Assembly: GCA_963969395.1 (NCBI GenBank)
Contig: OZ017802.1
Span: 21,793,410 to 21,857,409 of the forward strand
Source of the DNA: Pseudoscleropodium purum
Lineage: Eukaryota; Streptophyta; Bryopsida; Hypnales; Brachytheciaceae
DNA length: 64,000 bases
Direction of reading: 5' to 3'
The notes under the pieces were generated by a model. That model was not told where the DNA came from and ran no database searches. It saw only the letters and a program-made list of their open reading frames with translations. Every line of letters begins with the position of its first letter. The stretch's first letter is position 1. Below are positions 1-11,496 of this stretch, one piece after another. The position numbers were made by a program, and so were the translations under genes.

Positions 1-49
1 CGATGCCACCTTCAATGTAGCTCACCTCCGCTGCTGATAAGGTGCCCAT
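1..49 (-). CDS. RRP42: Exosome complex subunit RRP42-like (EXOSC7 type), 5' end only
   Basis: The minus strand opens with an ATG at 49-47 and stays open to the window edge for 16 codons plus one base. The peptide begins MGTLSAAEVSYIEGGI and the next codon starts with G. Plant and animal RRP42 proteins begin with a short M-x-L-S-x-x-E-x-x-[FY]-I-x-G-G-I-A-x-D segment, so the match covers the whole visible stretch and the split codon fits the expected alanine. RRP42 is an RNase PH-like, catalytically inactive subunit of the six-membered exosome ring, which works in RNA 3' processing and decay in nucleus and cytoplasm. The start is the first ATG after an apparently untranslated GC-richer leader (about 50-280). 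The rest of the gene lies outside the window. The identification rests on only 16 residues and needs the neighbouring sequence. Confidence 0.6.
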   Translation of the reverse strand, partial: MGTLSAAEVSYIEGGI

Positions 50-291
50 GTTATCTCTCTTTCAGAGATGTGAAAGTGATCCCTACGGCTCAATTTGAAA
101 TCACAAAACAGGCAATGCAAGCTTCAACCAGCATTGCGAGTGCGTGACATCAAACCCACCGATTGGAAGGCTCGGATGTGGGGATGATGATGAACTAGAA
201 AGATGAAGAAATCAAAGTGGGAGTGCGAGGTTACGCGAAGGATTGCTGCAGATTGCACTCAAATTCTTTACAGATCGATCAGCTCTAGGAT

Positions 292-300
292 TTAGGGTTT
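292..300 (-). promoter_or_regulatory. Telo-box (AAACCCTAA) upstream of the RRP42-like gene
   Basis: On the minus strand the sequence reads CCCTAAACCCTAAATCC, containing the plant telo-box AAACCCTAA about 245 bp upstream of the RRP42-like ATG. Telo-boxes are known near transcription starts of plant genes for ribosomal proteins and other RNA or translation machinery. This is only about two telomere-type heptamers, so it is a promoter motif rather than telomeric DNA. Confidence 0.45.
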
Positions 301-659
301 AGGGTAGGGCTCAATTTCCAAAACGTGCGTATCAAGCAGATTATGAGCAAAATGTCACATCTTGCTACACTGATTTGACGTTTTAGGGCATCCTGAATGC
401 ACTCATGAATTTGGCCCTCCGAATAAACTTCTAACTTTTCACCAGTTTTATATTTAGAACTTGAAACTTTTATCATTGGAAGCACATCTTAAAGTATTTT
501 AGTATCATAACATTGTTTATCAATTAGGTAGCGGGCCTTGAGCATTCTTGAAAAATGACCCCCTACAATGAATAAAAGTGTCTTACATGACTCTTTAGCC
601 ACCTCCAATCTTTGAATCAACTAGTATTTTAAGCTTCCAAGATTGATCTTCAAACTATT
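301..659. other. AT-rich intergenic sequence
   Basis: I see no gene or repeat that I can define here. It separates the RRP42-like upstream region from the first transposable element. Confidence 0.5.
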
Positions 660-1925
660 ACAAGAATGATGATTTCAAAAAATCATCTAAAAATAGATTA
701 AAAAGTATATATTTCCAAAATCATTATTTTAAGAAATAAAAATTTGAAAATGGTTTTCTAAGATTAATGTATACATGGAAAGCTTTTAATCATTCTATTT
801 TGATTAACCCCTAAAGGACCAAGGAGCACTTTTTGGCAACATAATTTTTTGGGGTAGGTGTATCTAAGCAAAGATTTGAATATTTTTGGCCAAAACTTTA
901 AAGGAAGGTGTGGACAAAGAAAATGTTTCATGTGCTTTAAATTTTAGGACCTTTGGAGATATCAATCGAAAGTTATGGCCTAATATGTAGTTTAATTCTC
1001 AACTTGCATAGTCTAGGCAGATTTGAAAAAATCACTTTTTTCAAAAATAAAAATTTGAAATTAATTTTCTAAATTTATATGTACATAAAAAGCTTTGATA
1101 CATTCCATTTTGATCAATGAGTCAAAACTTATGAGGTGTTTTAGTTTGCAGTTTATAATGGATTCTCTACTCCAAAATAAACTTAGAAGTTCTTTATTGA
1201 ACTTAATTTTCAATATTCTTGAAAAAAAAATATTAGGTGAAGATTATTTACTAAAACATTACAACCATTGGGATTGGCATTTTTCAATTCCATAACTAAA
1301 TTTTTAACAATTTAGTATTTTGATTTATTCTCTACTTCTTTCTACTTACTATTTTTTTCCTATATGTTGTACTATTCCAAATGATTTGAAATTTTTCAAG
1401 CATGTAGCCAACTTGCATTGAAGAATGAATCCAAAGAGTTTCAACCATTTTGGACATTTTCTCATACAAATATGACCTTGTGAATTGCAGTTGCCCAATT
1501 TTTTATAGGGCCATAAAAAGGTTTTTTGTCTATTCAAATGCTAAAATTTTGCAATCTACATGGTGGAAATTTCTGAAAATTTTTCCACATCTTTTCAAAT
1601 TATCATACTACAAGATCTCATGGTTGGACGTGTCCAAAACTATTTTTAATTTTTTTTATACTTGTCCTAAAAATGGCAATTTGGAAGCATTTTTGGTGAA
1701 AACATAGTCAAGGAACTTTAGGGGTTAATGAGGTGAAAGTTTTGAGGAATTTTAGTTTGTAGGCAATCATAGAATAAAATCTACTCTTAAATAAACTTTG
1801 AAGTCCTTTATTTAATTGCATTTTCAATATTTCAAAAAATATATATATTATTTGTAGTCTTGTAGATGGTTTATTACAACATTGCAACTACTAAGATTGA
1901 CATTTCTAAATCTATGATTAAATTC
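660..1925 (+). mobile_element. Outer copy of the TTAA-target TIR family, split by a younger copy
   Basis: The stretch at about 660-803 and the stretch from 1729 to about 1925 are together colinear with the interior of the element at 808-1724 and with the element at 41500-42272. Shared landmarks include a gene-free AT-rich stretch, a conserved ATTTTGATTAATGAG-like site, and a block ending in a TTCTTAACAA-like string. The outer copy was split at that conserved site by the 808-1724 copy. I cannot place its outer ends exactly. Confidence 0.5.
808..1724 (+). mobile_element. TTAA-flanked TIR element, copy E1 (non-autonomous)
   Basis: The ends are inverted repeats: the left end reads TTAA-CCCCTAAAGGACCAAGG and the complement of the right end reads TTAA-CCCCTAAAGTTCCTTG. 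TTAA lies at 804-807 and again at 1725-1728. The uninterrupted homologous site at about 41651-41666 has a single TTAA (GGATTAATGAG), so TTAA is the duplicated target rather than part of the element. TTAA targets together with a CCC-start terminus are known for piggyBac-like elements, and Sola3 also uses TTAA. No transposase is encoded, so the superfamily is an inference. Confidence 0.6.
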
Positions 1926-2470
1926 TTAACAAGTGTGAGCAGGCCTAAAACAGCCCTCCTTTTGCCTCAAATTTCTTCTAGTGCAAGAATTATATACAAT
2001 TAACTATTTTATATTTTTTTTTTTTTACTTTCTTTTTTGTAGTCAATTGCCTTCAAAAGAAAAATTCTTTTAAATATCATCTAGTAACCTCTCTAAAATG
2101 ATTCAAAGGCTAATTTTTATGTAAATTTCAAAGTATTCCTTAATATGAATTTTACTTATATATTTTGTAGAATACACTTTTAGATACCTGCCTTTGACAC
2201 TTGAAAAAAAAGAATCTTGTAACTTTTGTAGTAATTATTGGAATGATGGTTGAAGAAACTTTCCACATAGACATTATTGTGTACAAGTTACTGTAATAGT
2301 TTTATCCAAAATATCACAGAGAATAAGTTGGAAATCTAATTTTATTAAATTGAAAGTCTTCAAGGTTTAGGCTTGTAATTGGGTGATTCCATTTATATTG
2401 TATAATAATTAGACCTAATTTAGTGTAAAAACATAAGAAAGTAAGTGAAAAAAAAATTACACTTGAAAAG
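1926..2470. other. AT-rich intergenic sequence
   Basis: Nothing recognisable apart from homopolymer runs. It may be a leader of the broken transposon gene that follows. Confidence 0.4.
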
Positions 2471-2806
2471 ATGGATATTCCTATTCCAAAATGTAAGATT
2501 CTATGTGATTGTGATATATGCGTTACTCCCGAAACTCCTAATGGAAAAATAATTCATAAACAAACAGCTAAAAGACACAATAAAAGAAGAATACTTAGTT
2601 TGAATGATGGTGTTGGAGTTGTGAATGAACAAAGTGCTGGAGTTGTAGAAGAATAAGGAGTTGGAGTTGCATAAAAACAAGGTATTGGGATTTATGTGCA
2701 ACAAGATGTTGGGGTTGATGTAGAACAAGGTATTCAGGTTGATGTGCAACGTGGAGGAGAAAGAGAAGAAGAAGATGTGGTTCTAGTAGAAAGTGTAGTA
2801 AACTAA
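2471..2806 (+). pseudogene. Transposase N-terminal exon remnant with 8-residue repeats
   Basis: The reading frame starts MDIPIPKCKILCDCDIC and holds a Cys-x-Cys-x2-Cys cluster, then a glycine, a threonine and a histidine (KIIHKQTAKRHNKRR). This spacing resembles the short zinc-binding N-terminus of TNP2/KDZ-like plant transposases, and the frame at 5983 has a similar one. From about 2611 an 8-residue (24-bp) unit repeats about six times with the pattern G-[VI]-x-V-x-[EQ]-Q-x. Two in-frame stops (2654-2656, and one in the next repeat) show that it is dead. It ends in an acidic tail and a stop near 2805. No other part of the gene is seen nearby. The family call is tentative. Confidence 0.4.
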
Positions 2807-3372
2807 TGCATGCACTTTGAGGTTGGTGAATGTTAGTCTTTTGGAGCTAAGATTTTTCAATGACAACCAAAAAGTGTACAATAAAGTGTTTAGGATTCTC
2901 CTTTACATTATCAATAAGATCTATAAATATTTATAAAATTGATAATGGAACTTCTCTATATGACTTAGGTGCTTGATTTTAGTCTCTCCTATTTTAGTAG
3001 AGTGCTTGATGATTTGGAAAAGTAACACCACTTATATTTGAATTTAGGTTGGGATGTTAATCTTTACAAGTCAATCCATATAAAAATCATTTGTTTTGGT
3101 ATTGTGTGAATTGTTGGCTTACAAAAATATAAAAACAATCATTGGAAGTCAACACATTGTGAAAGACTTTGCCTTTTCTCACAAATTTAGGAAGATGAAT
3201 AGTTGCACTTTTATTGGACATGAAGAGTTTTTCGTCATTTATTAGTTGGTAACATTAATTATAAGTTAAAATGAATTTTTAGACTAAGTAGTCCCTTTTT
3301 TCCAATAGCAAAGCCAAATACAAAGAGTTAAATGCCTATAGAGCCACAAAGTGGCACTTTGAATGATCTGAA
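2807..3372. other. AT-rich sequence without recognisable features
   Basis: Only short broken frames are present. Nothing supports a gene. Confidence 0.4.
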
Positions 3373-3938
3373 CCCCTAAAGTCCTAATGTCCCTATGGGA
3401 GCTAAAATGGATTTTAAGTAGGCTCCTATGAGCCCAAGTTTTGGTGAATTTCTTAAAAACTTTTGCGTAAGATAGAAAAACTTATTAGCTTTATGGTAAT
3501 ATAATTTTTATTCCAATCATTGCCTGAGAGCAATAGTTATGCTACGATAACCTCAAAATGGGAGAGAATAGGTAACGAAAAAATCTGTAAAAAATTTATT
3601 TAAAATTTTTAAATAATTTTTTTCTCAAAGATTATATTTTTGTCTAAATGGGAAGCATTGATTAATTCCATTTGGATTAATGATGTAAAAATTATAGAGT
3701 TTCTTGTTTTGCGGGCAATTGGAACATCTTTTTGAAAAAAAATTCATTCACTTTGAATGCTAATATCTTTCAATCTATACTGTCAAACATCACCAAATTT
3801 TCATTAAATGTTCCAAGAAAAGTTTTGTACAAGATGCTACAATTAGATTCTTAAAAAAATTTGATTTCCTAGATGAATGCAATGGAAGTAGTAGTTTTGA
3901 GTGGTTTTTGATAGAGTATGGCCTTGGGACTTTAGGGG
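3373..3938 (+). mobile_element. TTAA-flanked TIR element, copy E3
   Basis: The left terminus reads TGAA-CCCCTAAAGTCC and the complement of the right terminus reads TTAA-CCCCTAAAGTCCC, giving about 12 bp of perfect inverted repeat. The TTAA on the left has one change. It is about 566 bp long, with no coding capacity. Its subterminal sequence resembles the element at 61694-63852 more than that at 808-1724, which suggests at least two subfamilies. Confidence 0.5.
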
Positions 3939-4963
3939 TTAAATGATCAAGATAAGATGTAGAATTGATAGATTTCATCCTATTTTCTTAAACAATTTTT
4001 TAAATGTGTTAATATTAGATGTTGGAGAAAACTACTTTATGAAGGTATCATTGACTTCTTTACAAAAAAAAGTGTTAAAAAATAGATTAATAAAACATTA
4101 ATGTCTATTGTCACTAGTGCTTGGTGAGAACCATTGGTTACTTCATTATCAATCAATGGGATTGGAAAAAAACAATTGCAATTTGAAAACATTGAAAAAA
4201 TCCAATGTAAAATCTAGATAATTTCTATTTAGATTTAAAAAATAGAGAAACATTTGGACTCATGACTTGAAACATCAATTCAATTTAGGAATTGAATGAA
4301 AATAACTTGTAAATTTTTAAAGAATTCCAAATTTGGTTTGGCAACTTCTAATTCTTGATGTAGAGTTGAAGTTTAATCATATACATTTTTTTAAGTAACC
4401 TACAAAATACACAAATGCTCCCAACATTAAGAACATCATCCGCCGTACTTTGTATGTGAATGTTGTAGGAGAACGTTTTAATAGTTCTTATACCTTCATA
4501 AATCAAACTTTGTAATCTTTCAATCTAGAAGTGATATGGTTTTATTTTATTTTTCCATTTCATTTCTAACATTTTGTGATGAATTGATACAATTTCACTT
4601 ACAAATAATTGATGAAACATAAGACATTGTTGTTTTCTAGTATATAGCAAATTTTCTAATTAAAATACCTTTGAATATTTAGGAGTTTATACGAGTACAA
4701 AGCTTAATATAGAAAAGAGTGCAAGGACTTTGTTTAGCTTATTGTAACATCCATTGTGCAATTTTTTCCGAATATAAGAGCTAATTAAATTCACTTTTTT
4801 AACCCATGAGCACTTTGGAATTCCATACCTTTCTCACAAAATGTAAAAAATGCAACAACATAAAGTCCTTCTACACGTCCTTGTAGGTATTTTTTGAATG
4901 ATATCAAGAATGTAAGCGTAGGACTAAAGATTTCTTAGATATTACTGTAAAAAAAAGATGAAA

Positions 4964-5023
<60 letters not shown>

Positions 5024-5982
5024 ACAACAAAGATGATTTTGTTTTTTTAATCTTACAATTGTTTTACAATTTGACATATTTACAAGTAACAAAGTATTGC
5101 ATCCTATAAAGTTTAAAAGGATTAAGGAAAAGCAAAATGTATAGTTATTATATTTTTAATTACCATGCATTCTTAGAAGTAAGCTTTGCGTTTCATCTGT
5201 TTTATTTGTATTGTTTGGAATGCAATTACTATTGTTCATAATTTAAGGTAGAGGTTCAGTTATGTACTTGTGTACTATGTTCTAATTGTATTGTGAAGTA
5301 TTTCGGGTAGAGGTTCATTTATGTGCTTGTGTATTGTGTTTTAATTGATTCTAATGACAAGCCAAATGAAAATACTTCCAAAAGTGGCCTTGCCTTATTG
5401 AAGTTTTTCCATACATGTATTATTTGTTTTCAACAAAATTTTCTATTTCTAGTTCAATGTTTTATAAGAATTCAATTTGGACATGAATTAATTGCTAAAA
5501 AAAAGAGTAGTATTTGGAGAACTCTAGAGACGTAAAATTTAATACACAGTAAAATATGAATTTAATAAAGATTAATTACAAAAAAAAATTGGAATAAATA
5601 TTTCCAATGCATTACAAGTGTAACTAATAGTTCTAGAATTCCAAAGAAGATTTCATTTTACTTTTGAGAATGTGCCCTTTTTGTGTTTAAAAGTAAAAGC
5701 AAGCTACATCTTTTACTTTATTCAAAACAGAGGTATATAAAAATGTAACTTTTGAAGAAAGAATAGTGTAAAAAATATTTTTATTCTCACCTATATATAG
5801 TGATTACAATATTTAGTTTATATAATTGATATTTTACCTATTTGAAAAAAGAAGTGAATTGGATACAAAAAAGGTATACGTTTAAAAAACAATACTACCA
5901 CGTTTATTGCATTGTATATATTATAATTTGTATATAGAAGTATACAAGTATATTAGTTGAATATCTCACTTCAAACTTCAAA
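3939..5982. other. AT-rich intergenic stretch with microsatellite and short duplication
   Basis: No gene is visible. An (AT)n run lies at 4968-5019. A two-copy direct repeat of about 60 bp, starting with GGTAGAGGTTCA, lies at about 5247-5366. Confidence 0.5.
4968..5019. repeat. (AT)n microsatellite
   Basis: About 52 bases of uninterrupted alternating A and T. Confidence 0.9.
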
Positions 5983-6239
5983 ATGAGAGGGAAAGATCAA
6001 GGAAACATGCCGTTATGACCCAAATTTTGTATGTGTTCTTTATGCAAAACAAACACTAAAGAAGGAAAATATATAGATAGAAGGACATTTCGTGCACACC
6101 AACAACGTAACCAGGCTTTGGAAATTCAATTAGAAAGGGAACAAGAGTTCTATGGTGCTCTGTAGTCTAGCTTTCAGCTTTTTGTAGAACTTTTTTGAGT
6201 TTCTATGACATTTCCTATATTATTTATATATATTTTGAG

Positions 6240-8215
6240 TATTTAGTGTTAAAGTAGTCCAAAGTACACTAAAAGTTCCAAAAAGTACAAAGATACTTTA
6301 GTAAGTAGCCACAAATTAATAGAAAAGGGCAAAAAGGCAAAATAAAAGTTAAAGTAAAAGTTCCAGAAAGAAAAAGATAAAAAGAAAAAGAAAAAGAAAA
6401 GAAAAATAAAAACGAGAGATTTGGAGGCGCGTAAAGAACGACGCGCCAATTGCAAAGCCTTGCACCACCTCTGATCACCCCTCGAATTTCTCCTTTTATT
6501 CCTCTCCTTCTCTCATTTCTCACGCTCTCCCAATGTTGTGTTTTTTTTCCGTCTCCTTTCAGGGCGTTATGCTGTGCGTTGTAATTCAATTTCATAATAA
6601 AATTGTGCGTTTAAAATTTGTGTGAACTTGTGCATTATGCTTGAGCGGAGTGTGTGATTTCTGTTTGAGTGCATATTTGGTATGTTTTGGTTTGTAATGG
6701 AGAATTGGAAATCACAATGTTAATCGTAGAGCTTCCAATTTGAATACTTGCTGTATGGTTAGGGAAGTTGTTCTTAAATTTATGTTTTGCCGGAGTGGAA
6801 AACTGAGGAGTCGGTGAGTTCTATGAACGGTGGTATTGAGCACCGTATTCTGATTGATCACGGTAGCAAGGCGTACATGAAGAAATTTTGGAGCCAGTTG
6901 ATGCAACCGAATTAGGCAACCAACATGGAGGGCTGATTGGCTCCGAATACAGCGCAGGAATCAATTGCGAACTCGAATTCACCCACTTGAGCTGTGAATG
7001 AAACCGACAGAGCGTGATCAACCTGTAATTCCCGATTAGGGATTTGATTTCCAGTGGACAGAGTTTAGAAGATTTGGTGATCGGAGAAGGGTAACGAGGG
7101 CTTTCTGCAATTGATTTCATTGGATTGTTGTGTTAAGATTGAGTAACGAGTAATCGGTAACAAATTCTTGGCAACAATTCGAATTTGATAAGAGATAGTG
7201 CTGAATTGCATTAGGGTTACCTAACTGTGTCACTGAATCGTAATTGGAAGTGTTGATCAATAATTCATAGTTCAAATAGGACGAGAATTTAGTGTGATCA
7301 TGAGATCACGAGGAAAAATTGTGAGGAAAATGATGCAATTTTGATCGCCAAAGTCTGGCGCAGACAGCCACGACGACGAGCCAGACAGGTCGGGTCGCGA
7401 AGTTGGGACCCGTTTGGCAGTCTGGGTATTCCGCAGGTTGGGGTGGCTCGGGATACGGGTATTGGATAGTCCGGGTATCTATCTGGGTATCTACTAGGGT
7501 ATTGATTGGGGTCTTGGGTGGATATTGTACGGGAAAATGGGGCTTAAAGGCTTTTAATTAAAATTCAAAATCATTCATTAAAAACAAATCAAAATAAAGG
7601 GTCAAATTTTTCAAACGGCCCTTTGGGCCGTACCCCTAATTGGGAACTAGATTTAAAATTCTATTAATTATTTTGTATTAATTATTATTAGAATTTGTAT
7701 TGAAAATTGCATATGTATGTGGTAAATTTGAATTTTGGAATTGTAGGAATCGATTAACCCCTGTATTGGCCAATATTGTCCCTAGAGTTGCCGAGGAGTA
7801 ACCCATTGTAAGACTTTCTAAATCCTAAATTCTAATTTCTTTTGAAATACTACAGATGTATATTTGTACTAGTTTCAAAATACTATAGTGGGCAGTACTG
7901 AGGTCAAGTCCTGCATCGCATACATAAACAAGTCAGTCCACCCTGACATATTGTCCCAGACATATTGCCATGAGCCCTACAACACTAGACAGGACAGGGA
8001 CATGCATGCTGAGTCTTTTATCTTATAATGGACTCTTGAGTGTTTCTTGGGCTATTTAGTGGGAATAAAAAGGAATTTTTATTCTATCTTCAAAACTTAA
8101 GTACAAAGTGACATTTGAACACACTACACTAACCTTACATAGATCATTCCCTGGTGTTCGAACTTGGTAGCGTTTGCAATAGGGATTCCAAAAACCTAAC
8201 TACATGCTCATGTGG
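6240..8215. other. GC-richer stretch inside the transposase remnant, possibly an inserted LTR-like element
   Basis: This stretch separates the zinc-finger-like exon from the rest of the transposase. It holds purine-rich runs, a block of moderate GC (6410-7560) and several GGGTAT motifs at 7425-7510. No long open frame, primer-binding site or second LTR was found. It could be an intron with an insertion or a solo LTR. Confidence 0.25.
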
Positions 8216-9889
8216 CACAAGATAAACATCCATCAATTCCAAAAGTTGAAAATTTTGATATGGATCCAACACCTTCTAGGCTAGATTCATTGACATCAAA
8301 ACCAAATCTCTCTCCACCATAGTCATTTGAAGGTCCAAGTAACCAAAGAATAGAATACTAAGATGAATCTTTGGATGCAAATGAATTACAAGATGCAGTT
8401 TTATATGATGATATGATAAGTACAATGAAGCATGTATTGATTAGAGTACAAGCAGAATGGGATAACAAAAAAAATGTCAATTGAGTTACAAGACTACATC
8501 CTAGATCAAATGTTTCCAGGACTAGAATTACCAATAGAACCAAGAAAAGAAAAACTTGAAGATGTATTATGGAAAATGCCAAGGGATTGGAAAAGAGATT
8601 TGGAAGGTCCGTCCACTACATCGTTGTCTTTCAAAAGGCTCCTCACAATGTACAAGAAGTGGGGCATGGTCGAGCCACAACGATGGAGGATGTGTTTGGG
8701 TACAGAAGAATATGCTTATGAACCATTTGTGTTTGCACCAAGTGAGGATGATATTCATGAAAAGAATGCTACTTTACAATGTGGGTGCACAAATCCTACT
8801 AAGATGAAATGATTATGCAGGATTCGTAGACAAACATGCACCATGTGCGGAACATTGAGGGGTGAAATGGTAGCATTTGATTACTTGCCAATTTCTTTGC
8901 AATTGGCATCAATTATGTCCTCAAGAATTATTTGCACTGAAATGTTGCCTATGTGGAACAACCGTGAGCATTGACTCAACAAAAATTCACCTCCATTTTT
9001 TATTCAAAATATCTGGGACGGTGAGAAGGTACGGGAGACTCAAGATTGGTGGAATCCCGGATGTGAATGGAAACTACTAGTGTATTGTCCAAATCGTGAA
9101 TATCATATGGCATTTTGTGCTTATCCAACTAAATGCAATGAATTGAAAAACAGTTGAAACCCTGAAACAGAGTGCTATGAATTTCAATGTTGGAATTATA
9201 GAAGGCATGTTGTGAAACCGAAGGTGATGGTGAAAGGGGATCCAAGAAATGTTGCATTGGGAGCACATTTGGATGGTTTCAATGTAATTGGAAAAAAGTC
9301 TTGAAGTTGTTGGATTTTTGAATGTTTCAATATTGAATGCTGGAACTACATCTCACATTTCTTTGTTGCCTATATTGTTCATTTTGCATAGTAATAATGA
9401 TGACTTCAACATTGCATGCATGAAGAAAAATATGTCATTATTTTTACAACCATTTGTAGAAGAGTTGGAGATGTTATTTGTAGAAGGCATGAGATGCAAG
9501 TACAACTATCCTTTTGGTAGAATTAGCAAGTATCTATCAACTTCAGATGATTTACCATTGATTCAAGTATTCTTGATGCTAGAAATAGGCGATCATCCTC
9601 CATAGTGCAAGATTGGTAGACGGAAGAGTTTCGGGCCTACAAGATGTAGACATTGTAAAATGAGCTATATCCAGGTTAGGGCAAAAAAATATGCTTATGA
9701 TAAAAATCAAAAACAGCTTCTCAATCCACCTCCCATGAGAACAACTCATGAATTATTTCAAGGTGTTTGAAAGTAGAATGTTCATAGCAATGAACTAGAG
9801 GAAAGAAATCGTTGTAGTAGAATATCTAGTGTATCTGGAGAGTCAAAGTTGTGGTGGTTGTACCACTTGTACAAATTTGACTTGTCCAA

Positions 9890-11093
9890 CACTATAAAAA
9901 AACATGGATTTTTGTAATGTTAGAATTGACATTACATGAAAAACATGATTTTGTGTCAACTATGATATTTAAAAAAATCTATTATAACTAACAGAAAATG
10001 TGGACCAAAATGTGTCCTAACATAGCTTGTTTTTGGTAAAACGTAGATGAAATGGGGGCACCAAAGCATTCCAAAAACATGACATGTGGAGGGGCAGCCA
10101 CTACCACATAAGCCTTTTTTGGTGGGCAACTCTACATAGGACACCTTTTTCATCCATGACATGTTTGCTAACGTGGATCCTTTATAAATCTAACATGGAA
10201 CTCTTATAAATTTGACATAATCAACATGTCAATTTGAAAATTTTAATGTTGCTTTTTGAGACATCAAATTAGATGTTTTTTTAGACATCTATTAGTACAT
10301 ATCATACTTGTAGGGCAAGACCAACAAAAAAGAATTAGTTAAAATAAATTTAAAAAATAAAATAAAAACAACAAGAAAAATAGCAAAATTCACTAAGAAT
10401 TAAAGAAAACTTATTATCTACTATCAAGAGAATTATAGTGGCAAAATGAAGAAATTCCTTCATGAAAAATCAACGAGGATAAAAATTACAAAAGTCATAT
10501 TTGTGTCTATTTTCAGTCCATGGTGAGACAAAAGATATAGGATAATTAGAATATAGAAACTTGGCCATTGTACTTCTCAACATTGTTTCAAATGTCTAGA
10601 TGTTCATTTAGACATGTTGATGTTTTAAGCATCTCAATGTTGTTTCTAACATTGAGATTATGTTTTCTAAGATATCCCATATGGATTGTTTCACTTCCTA
10701 CCACCTTACTTGTATAAAGGTAATGTCTTTTCATCCATGGTACTCATCCATCTATTTCTTTATTTTAGCCAAGTATGCCATGTGGTTGTCCCTCCCCTAA
10801 ATTTTTCACATATGGTCAACATTTTATTACAGACTGTAGTAATTTTATTAATTTATTCATAATCCAAATGGATCTAATTGTTGATGTGGCGCAAGTGCAT
10901 TTTTTTGGACATGAAAACAAACACGTGTGTCAGAAATGACATTCCTATGTTCTGCACTTTCCATGATCGCATTTCTTCAAACATCACTCTCAATTCAAGC
11001 CACTATCTGCATTTTTGGTAAAACGTAGTGATATACAAAAAAATATGATGCGTTAGAGCAAAACATGGCAAGAAATGCAAGATTCTTATAGTG
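9890..11093 (+). mobile_element. Non-autonomous CACTA element (1204 bp) with CAA target duplication
   Basis: The left end starts CACTATAAAAAAACATGG, and the complement of the right end starts CACTATAAGAATCTTGC. The 3-bp target duplication CAA is seen at 9887-9889 and 11094-11096, as expected for CACTA elements. Removing the element and one CAA joins the transposase frame ...KFDLS to KDMIFNVMHIIG without a frameshift, which shows that this is an insertion into coding sequence. No transposase is encoded inside. Its right terminus is close to that of the small element at 18054-18210. Confidence 0.8.
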
Positions 11094-11181
11094 CAAAGAT
11101 ATGATCTTTAATGTTATGCATATTATAGGGTTGAACCTCTTTAAAAATTTTACCAAATTATTTTTTGAAGACAAAGAAGTA

Positions 11182-11496
11182 CAGGGTTGACAGGACGTCC
11201 GGACGCGGACGTTGTGTCCGCAGCGTCCGCTGACATTCGCGGTCCCGGTGGACGCAACGTCCGCCGGGACCGCCCCGTTCGCCTGTCCGCCCGTCCACCC
11301 CGGTACGGCTGTCCGATAGACACGCGGACTGATGTGGTCCGCATGATCTGGGCGTCCGCTCCGTCCGTCCGCCCCGCCCGTCCGCCTTCTGACGGTGGGA
11401 GGGACGCTGTGTCTGCTGGCGTCTGTGAGGACGGACGTCCGGACGTCCGGGTTACAAACGCTATTTTGGGGCGGACGTACTGATTTGTCAACCCTG
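11182..11496 (+). mobile_element. CpG-rich hAT-type MITE, copy 1
   Basis: It starts CAGGGTTGACAGGACGTCC and ends TTTGTCAACCCTG, so the ends are inverted repeats of CAGGGTTGAC. Flanking octamers AAGAAGTA (11174-11181) and GAGAAGCA (11497-11504) agree at 6 of 8 positions, consistent with a decayed 8-bp hAT target duplication. The 315-bp body is packed with CGTCCG/CGGACG words and is far richer in GC than the surroundings. Long open frames inside it are by-products of base composition. It lies in the transposase remnant, 85 bp after the CACTA element. Confidence 0.8.

Noticed and set aside
291..307. Telomere repeat
   Set aside because: Only about two TTTAGGG units beside a gene start; interpreted as a telo-box.
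6269..6595. Minus-strand frame of 108 codons with a phenylalanine-rich stretch
   Set aside because: Produced by a plus-strand A/G-rich low-complexity run at about 6360-6420.
6240..8056. Solo LTR with TATTTAG duplication
   Set aside because: The two TATTTAG strings flank TG...GC, not TG...CA, and no second LTR or primer site was found.
8130..8200. tRNA-like T-loop string (GTGTTCGAACTTGG)
   Set aside because: No acceptor stem, D-arm or anticodon arm could be fitted around it.
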